This document shows, one piece after another, positions 57,111-64,000 of a stretch of DNA of 64,000 nt. The notes below the pieces were generated by a model. That model searched no databases. It was not told where the DNA came from and saw nothing but the letters and a program-made list of their open reading frames with translations. The stretch comes from Hyaloscypha bicolor E (taxonomy: Eukaryota; Ascomycota; Leotiomycetes; Helotiales; Hyaloscyphaceae), in contig NW_020194555.1 of NCBI RefSeq assembly GCF_002865645.1, forward strand, positions 1,302,001 through 1,366,000, read 5' to 3'. Each line of letters opens with the position of its first letter. Position 1 is the first letter of the stretch. A program made the position numbers and the translations under genes.

Positions 57111-60100
57111 CTACATCCCACCCGCCAAAATCATCTTCTCCAACTCCTCCTTCTCCCCACTCTGTTCCACCATCCCCTTAAACAATCCCTCTTCCTTCTC
57201 CAACAACTCCCTCGGGCTCCCAAACTCAGCATTCATGCCATCTTTCATAACCAATATCTTGTCAAAATCTGACACTGTACTCAATCGATGAGCAATAACC
57301 AATAAAGTAGTATTAGTGAACTCATTGCGAATAGATTCTTGGATAAGAAGATCAGTAGACATGTCAACGGCGGAGGTTGCCTCATCTAGTAATAGGACCT
57401 TGGGCCGAGAAAGAATCGCCCGTGCCAGGCAGAGAAGTTGTTTTTGGCCTTGCGAGAGATTGGATCCTCCTGATGCAATCGGCGCTGTCAGAGATAGGAA
57501 GATATTCTTATTCTCGGCTGGTTGGACGAAGGCTGTGGTGGAACTTGCGGTTGATGATTCTGGGAATGTAGATTCAGGGTTGGGGGTATGGGTTGTGGAT
57601 GGTATCAGATGGACACGCATCAGGGCTTCGCGGAGTTGGTAGTCGCTGAACTCGTTGAAGGGATCGAGGTTTGAACGGATGGTTCCAGAGAAAAGGACAG
57701 GGTCTTGGGGAATAATTGCGAGTCGAGTGCGTAAGTTGTGAAGCTTGATTGTGGAAATGTCGACGTCGTCGATGGAAATGCTACCTTTGCGGGGCTGTAG
57801 GAAGCGGAAGAGGGCGAGGGATAAGGTTGATTTTCCTGGTAGAGGTCAGTACTGTGTTGCTACTTTCGAAGAATACGTCAAGTGAAGGCTGAGACTCTGA
57901 AATAGGAAGGATCCCAGGGAGTATTCTTACCTGCTCCCGTCCTGCCAATAACGCCAATCCTCTGATTCTTCTCGGCAGTAAAACTCAACCCTTTCAAAAT
58001 AGAAGGGAGGCCTTCAGCGTACCCAAGCTCCAAATCCTTGACTACAACCTTACCCTCCTCAGGCCAGGAAGCTCGTACTTCCTCCCCACCTTGATCCTCG
58101 GTTATTAAGTCTCGGTACTCAAAAATACGTTCTGCGGCATTCATATCAAGCTCCATCATTGTAGAAATGCTAATTGCCCAGCTGACAAAATGGCCAAAAC
58201 TCAAGGCAAATGAAAGGGCAAAGCCAGCCAAACTAGCATCGATGCCAGGCTTAGTGATGACGAAAGTAGCAACAATGGCAGCAAAAAGCCCGGCCGTAAT
58301 ACCGATGCGGATCATAAGCCAGCTTCGAAACAGGCTGTTGTACCAAGCAGAGGATGCAGATGTATCGATGAGTGTAAACATCCGGCTTCTGAATTCAGAT
58401 GACTTGGCAAATGCCCTGATTGTTGATAGACCGCTCAAAGATGCGGAAAAATGCGATATGACCGGGGATTTGTTTGTGGAATCTAGCCGTTTTGTATTGC
58501 GCGCGGCGGCGATGTAACTCCTGGCGAATGTGGTACAAACAGTTAGTAGAACTGCTGCGCAAAGGATTATATATGGGGAAACAAAAGCAGCTGCTGTCAA
58601 GATACCCGCGAGATCTGCGACTACACCAGCGAAGTAGTAGAAGTTTTGAGCGAGGGATGAATCTATACTTGTGAAGTCTCCAGTGAACCTATTTAGTACC
58701 CGTCCCATGGGTACGGTATCAAGCCACCGGAGAGGAGCCCGAAGAACGCTGTGCAATACAGCTTTGAAGATTCTGCGGGAAGCTCGAAGAGAGCCAGAAT
58801 AGACCAGGTAGACACGAAAGATGGAGAACACAACCGATACCGTCGATATCAAGCAATATATTCCGAGATAGAACCAGAGACTTCGGTTTTGAGACTCGAT
58901 CGGGAAGCTCGTGGAGGCTAGGGTGGAGTTGATGGGGTTGGTAAAGTTAACAGGACCGATGAGTTGTTGACCAGGAAATCGTGGCTGGATGTGATTTTGA
59001 TAATGGGAGGCGGCAAAAGATAGGGATGCTTCGGTCTCCGCCCCTCCGAAGGAACTCGACCAGATCCTGACCCAATAAGTGCGACCCAGTGTAAAGCCCT
59101 CGGCGATCGCATAAAGAAGCACTAGAAAAGACCAGAATGGCCATCCTCCAGAAGCATGCAGATATCCGGCGTAGACTGAAGTTTTGACTCGGCCGGTCTC
59201 TCTTTTCTCCTCCTCAATGAGCTTCTTAGGTGCTGCCTTCACGGCCACAGCAGCATCTTCTGACGGGATTGCAGCGGTAGAACCGTTCGTCTTCACCGCC
59301 CTAAGCACCTCATCCTCCTCCACCTCCTTGGGTTCAATGATGTCATCCTCCTTGAGGATTTCGTCCAAGACCCCTTCCTGGCGAAGCTCTTCGATCAAGC
59401 CAGCATGTTCAAGTGTTCCACGAGCTGAAAGGCGCACGGCGTACTTTGCTCGTGGTAAACAAAGTGATGTATGGTGAGTCGCCAAGATTCGAGTCCTCCC
59501 TTCAGCGAGTTCACCCATGACTGCAAGGTCGAAAATATGCTTGCCGACATGGGCATCCAGAGCACTAAGGACGTCGTCCATAATTATAATTCCAGCTCTG
59601 GAGTAAAACGCGCGAGCCAAAGTTAATCGCCACTTCTGCCCACCACTCAGGCTGATTCCTTGGGCCCCTACTTCGGTTTCGTCACCGTCTTCAAAAATAG
59701 CAAGGTCTTGTGACAAAGCACATGCTTCCACCACCTTCTCATATCTGATGGGATCAAAGGGGAGACCAAAGAGGATGTTGTCTTTGATTGTAGCATTCTC
59801 TATCCAGGGAATCTGCGAGATGAAGGCAATAGCAGTCGGAATTACCCAATTGGCAGCAGTGGCTTTGGAATCGAAGGGTTGGCCGGTGGACTTTGGGACT
59901 TGGATATAACCAGACAGAAGGTCCACCTCACCTAGAATAGCTGCAAGAAGTAACGACTTCCCAGATCCCGTTGGGCCCGAGATGACACTCAGAGCATTGT
60001 TGGGGAATTGGAGGTTCAGTTCTCGAAGAGCGAACGAGTCTGTGGTTGGATCTGTAGAATCGTGGGGAAAACTGAAGGATGCGCTGTAGAAGGATATGGA

Positions 60101-62478
60101 CTCTCCTGGAGACGTATTCTCGGGCTTCTCCGGCAAGCGAAGAAAGTTCTGAATTCTGTCGCAACTGACTTTGGCGTTTATTGCTTTGACCATCAAGAAG
60201 GGAATATGGGATACGAGGCCTTCAAGCTGGATGAACAGACTGATGGCTGTAAATGCGACTGACGGTAATAAATTTCCATGGACCCACGAGTATGTAGCCA
60301 AAGACAGTGCCGTCAACACGATAGGGGTGAACTCGGACGCAATAGACATATAGAGGTTATCGACTCTCGTTTTCCAGAGCGTTGAGAGCTCCTCTTCTCT
60401 GACTGCTTCGAGCTTTTCAGTCCATTGATTCTCTGTCGCAGAGAATTTGATCTGCCGGATTCCATGGAGCGCTTCCGTAGTGATCGTTGTCCTCTTATCT
60501 CTGATCTCCATCAACTTTTTCTGTTTCTTACCATATCGTCCTGCAAGAACTTTGTTGATCGGAAAAAGAAGCGCGATGCCCACCAGCCCGGCACACAAAC
60601 TTTGCCAGCCGATAAGGAATAGCAAGAAGGCAACAGTGACGATGAGCTTGCCTGCAGAGTTGACATACTCAGTGTTTTGAGCTCCAAACATAGCTATCGC
60701 TGTGCAGTCCACTGAAAACATGTTAACGACATCTTGCTGGGATGTCGATCGGTTCTTTTGGTCTGTTGTCTTTGCATCATCGGCCTTGGAATCCTCTGTT
60801 TTTGACAAATCCTGATACCCTCCCGTCAGCTTGTGGCAGATTCCCATTATCAGGAAAGAAACTTTCGTTTTCTACAGTTTCTGGCAAAAAAAAAAAGGAA
60901 ATCAGGATCGAAAATTGGTAAAACCCCACGTCATTTGAAGCATTCTCCATATCTCCAACACCCGAACCCATAGAGCGTTGAGACTTTCTATGCAGCCGAA
61001 TGTACCAGATAAACTCGAAAAACAAGAGGCGCCTCCGGCTGATTGTTCCGCGGGGGGTCGGGACAATTGGAGCCGTGCCCAGTGGGAATGGGCACAATTG
61101 CCAAGATCAAAATTAACTTACTTCTTCGGGGGGCTCGCTGGAGTCGTTGATTTTGAGCAATTTGGCGTACATGGCTCCAGTAAGGATAGATCGAAGCGGA
61201 ATGACGATGTCTATGCCAGAAGGTTTCAGTATATGCACGGGAGCCTATGGAAGCTGAACTTACCAGCCATGGACCACCACATGATCCTCGAGTCGACCAT
61301 ATGCGAACTCATCGAAGCCACCGCAATTCCAACCTATTCCCCAAGAAATCAAAGTCAGCATACTTCATTCAAGTATTTTCAGGAGTAGAATGTTCCAGAC
61401 GCTGTTAAACTGCTAGAAACTCTGGACCCGACGCAAAAAATGGCAGAATGCTCTATGAAGTTGGGACTTACAACATATTTCCATGACCCTGCTTCAATAG
61501 CATTCGGGTCTGTTCTTGTCTCGAGGTACTTCAGCAATTGCAGCGTCGCAAAAGCAGGAGCTACATCAAAGAAGTTGGAGAAAAGTATCGACAACCACTG
61601 AAGGATAAGTTGGCTTCTGAAAGCCCAGAAAATCTGCACCCAAAGCGGCATACTGTCTTTGATGACAATATTGTAGAATCTCTCCGTTGCGTTCTCAGAT
61701 CTCACGATATGATTCACGGCTGGTACATCCTCGTTTCCGAATTTCTCCTTCCCAGCAGCGGAAAGCACGTCGGTGCACCACTGGAAGCTGTACCTGGACC
61801 ATAGACTGACGTTGAATTGTTGGTCGACAAGCTTCCCATCTGGGCGGAAGACAACTGGACGTCTCTTGATGGAAAATATTGTGGCCATCAAGGCGAGAAT
61901 TGAGGCCATTTGGAGGCTTGCCAAGATTGTGGTGACACGAGCTGCATCCCCGAGAAGAGATATCCAAACGAGGCCAGTAAGGAGGACGCATGATGTTAGT
62001 CTCGAGATGGCACTTTTGAATCGCGTGAGCGGCCTTTGCTGGAGAGAGGTGTTGATGAGTTGCAATATCAAAAGGAACTACAAGATGCCGATTAGCATGC
62101 AATGTCACCAGTATTATTGGGCGAATCGGGTCTCACCCATGCTGGAAAGAGCAGGAATATCCCGATATGTTGGGGATCTGAACTGGCTGTGCTGGATTTT
62201 GCTTCGATGACGGTGACGACAACATCTGCAATGGCGAGCCCTAATCCTATCAAGACAAAAGCAAAGATGAGAATAAATTGGACCTTGTTGGAAAATTCCT
62301 CCGCCGCTTTTGTGCTTGCGGCTCCATCTTCGTCTTCGTACAGTGCCTGATCATGGTTGGGATTCTTTTTCTCCCGCCAATTGCCCTTCGCGAGAGACCG
62401 GATTGAGCTAATTGTAAATAGAAAGATGAAGATGGTCAGAACTATGGCCAAATCCTCCAATTGAGGTGTCAAATGCAT
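57111..62478 (-). CDS. ABC transporter, ABCC (MRP/multidrug resistance) family
   Basis: Exons 62478-62137, 62077-61472, 61333-61264, 61210-61122, 60811-57931 and 57835-57111; 1,570 residues. The 310-nt intron (60812-61121) is unusually long but in phase. Order of domains: N-terminal TM segments, membrane domain 1, NBD1 (Walker A GPTGSGKS, signature LSGGQKWR, Walker B IIIMDD with Asp in place of the catalytic Glu, H-loop ATHHTS), a charged linker, membrane domain 2, and NBD2 (Walker A GRTGAGKST joined across a splice site, signature LSQGQK, Walker [14 protein letters not shown]-loop VIAHRL). The degenerate NBD1 is usual in ABCC. Family knowledge: export of conjugates, drugs or secondary metabolites at the vacuole or plasma membrane. 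The substrate is unknown. The exact first exon is uncertain. Confidence 0.9.
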
Positions 62479-64000
62479 CGTGCCATCAATGCGAGGCGAT
62501 TTGCCTCAATGATTCGGCGGTAGGAAAGGACTGCTGAGGTTCGAGCAGTGTTGAGGTCAAAGAGCGAAGGCTGCGAATTTTACGCGGATATGTCTTATCT
62601 GTATCATCGGTCATGCAACAAGGATGGGCCCCTGCTCCTGCGCATTTGGGCACGGCGTGAGTCAGAGAGCGGTTTGGAATTGTTAGGTGCAGGTGGATTT
62701 GTTCAGCCAGAAATGGAAGGTGGTTAGGAGTTGTGAGTCAGCCACCAGCACTTAGTGTGGCAGTACAAAGTCACGTGAGAGTGGGCTGCGGAGAATGAGA
62801 GCAGATTCCAATGTTATTCGGGTCCAACGATGGAGATGAACTTCAGTAAGGTCGATTTTCGCATTTGTCGTCGCAGAATATTTGGGCAAAATCTAGGGGC
62901 TGACTGTGAACCCTATTTCCAGAGTGTTTCAGGGGGTGGCCGGGTAGTAGGCGATTAACGAGTAACGAGCAATGGAATATCAAAGGGGAGCCGAATCAAG
63001 CGTTGGATCCACCTATAGAATGAAATGTTTCTTTATGAGTACCATTTCAGTTTTAACAAAGGGTCTTTATCTCACCTTCAACTATCTTTTACAAGTCAAT
63101 CCATAAGTTGAGAATTTGCGCATCCACCCCATCCTGAGGAACCAAAAGTCGCCGACTTTACTTAATAAGTACGCCACAACCACAAATCAAAACTTCTTGT
63201 AACTGATATTTAAGTAATATAAGAAACTCGAGAAAGATTTGAAACTCATCAAAATCGATTAACACTACTTAATGAAACGTTGATTTTAGTGTTCGGTTTT
63301 TAAGGACAGGGTCATTGAAACACAAACTTTATACTTTCTGAGAGTTACAACTCTTTGGCCACAGAAACAACAAGATTTTTCAAGAATCGTTGAACTCACT
63401 TGCTGCTTCGGTGAGAACAAAAGTTTGAGTTGAACTGCATTTTCTAGAAAAGTGCAGCGAATCATGAAATGAGGGTCACGTGAGTTATCCATTCGGTTAA
63501 GGTTGGCTTCGTGGCCATATATTGCCTATATTGCTTATAATAGGGAGTTATAGTATATAACTTACTAGATATCTAAATAACTTTTTTGTATTTACTCTCT
63601 TATGTCTAATCTCTCTAATTATCTATTTTATAAGAGATTTAGAATCATTAATATTATGCGATAATAAGAAGAGGACGGAGGGAGTTTAGCAAGGCTCGCT
63701 TATGGAAGGAAGGCACCTCCCATACAAATTTACTATGTAAGGTACCTTACTTACTAAGGATCATCGCCAACTTTGAATTTTTCGATGCGAGCGGCAAACC
63801 TATTTTTTACCACACAGATGATGTAGGATCTTGAAGGGCAGTCTGAAAACAACTGTAGTGAATCTATAGAAGCTTATGAGTGCATCCAAAAGGTCGTGGT
63901 GCTGGAGTCGCCGAATTTTACCCCTGAATTAAGCGACAGGGCCATTCAGATCATGTGCTTGGAGGCCTTCTCTCTATCCCTTTGACCAGCGTACTGGATC
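62479..64000. other. Upstream region of the ABC transporter, no other gene seen
   Basis: It contains a 42-codon upstream frame (62486-62614, minus strand) and an AT-rich stretch at about 63530-63760. No gene can be supported at the right edge. Confidence 0.4.

Noticed and set aside
1..64000. CRISPR arrays, rRNA genes, bacterial-type operons
   Set aside because: Eukaryotic nuclear DNA with spliceosomal introns; no spaced direct repeats or rRNA-like sequence seen.

Overview
The window is nuclear DNA of a filamentous ascomycete (Pezizomycotina). The evidence is short 47-70 nt introns with GT...AG ends and CTAAC/CTAAT branch sites, fungal-specific families (Zn2Cys6 regulator, CFEM, DUF6594, Hikeshi/OPI10, Anp1-type mannosyltransferase), and AT-rich transposon relics whose mutations look like RIP. 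A leotiomycete is my best guess, but the sequence does not prove it. Most gene models below were spliced by hand, and reading frames were checked across every junction.

Layout. 1-25 kb is a housekeeping block: ARF-GEF Gea/GBF1 (partial), Anp1-like mannosyltransferase, exosome subunit Mtr3, a Myb-like protein, an Asi-like RING E3, tRNA endonuclease Sen34, Elp4, Rpb8, a YJR142W-type Nudix protein, Hikeshi/OPI10, the Golgi apyrase Ynd1 and an F-box protein. 26-35.6 kb looks like a small metabolic cluster: an AAAP amino-acid transporter, two paralogous FMN-dependent monooxygenases of the NtaA/SnaA/DszA type, and a Zn2Cys6 regulator between them. 35.6-38.3 kb is a 2.7-kb Ginger-like DNA transposon (about 100-bp TIRs starting TGT, 4-bp target duplication GAAA, decayed integrase-type transposase). 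It sits inside the 3' end of the second monooxygenase and changes that protein's C-terminus.

38.7-50.3 kb is a decaying stretch: a GNAT pseudogene with two in-frame TAA stops, an intact secreted P1/S1 nuclease, a MYND protein, a four-LysM plus transglycosylase-like protein without a signal peptide, a heavily frameshifted amidohydrolase pseudogene, a CFEM membrane protein and a second, more eroded Ginger-like relic. 50.7-62.5 kb holds a DUF6594 membrane protein, a retropepsin-like protein with a coiled-coil tail, AT-rich gene-free DNA, and a 1570-residue ABCC transporter. The last 1.5 kb shows no gene.

The most interesting unit is the monooxygenase/regulator/transporter cluster with the Ginger insertion. 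The gene content suggests uptake and oxidation of an amino-acid-like or aminocarboxylate/sulfonate compound; the substrate cannot be read from the sequence.
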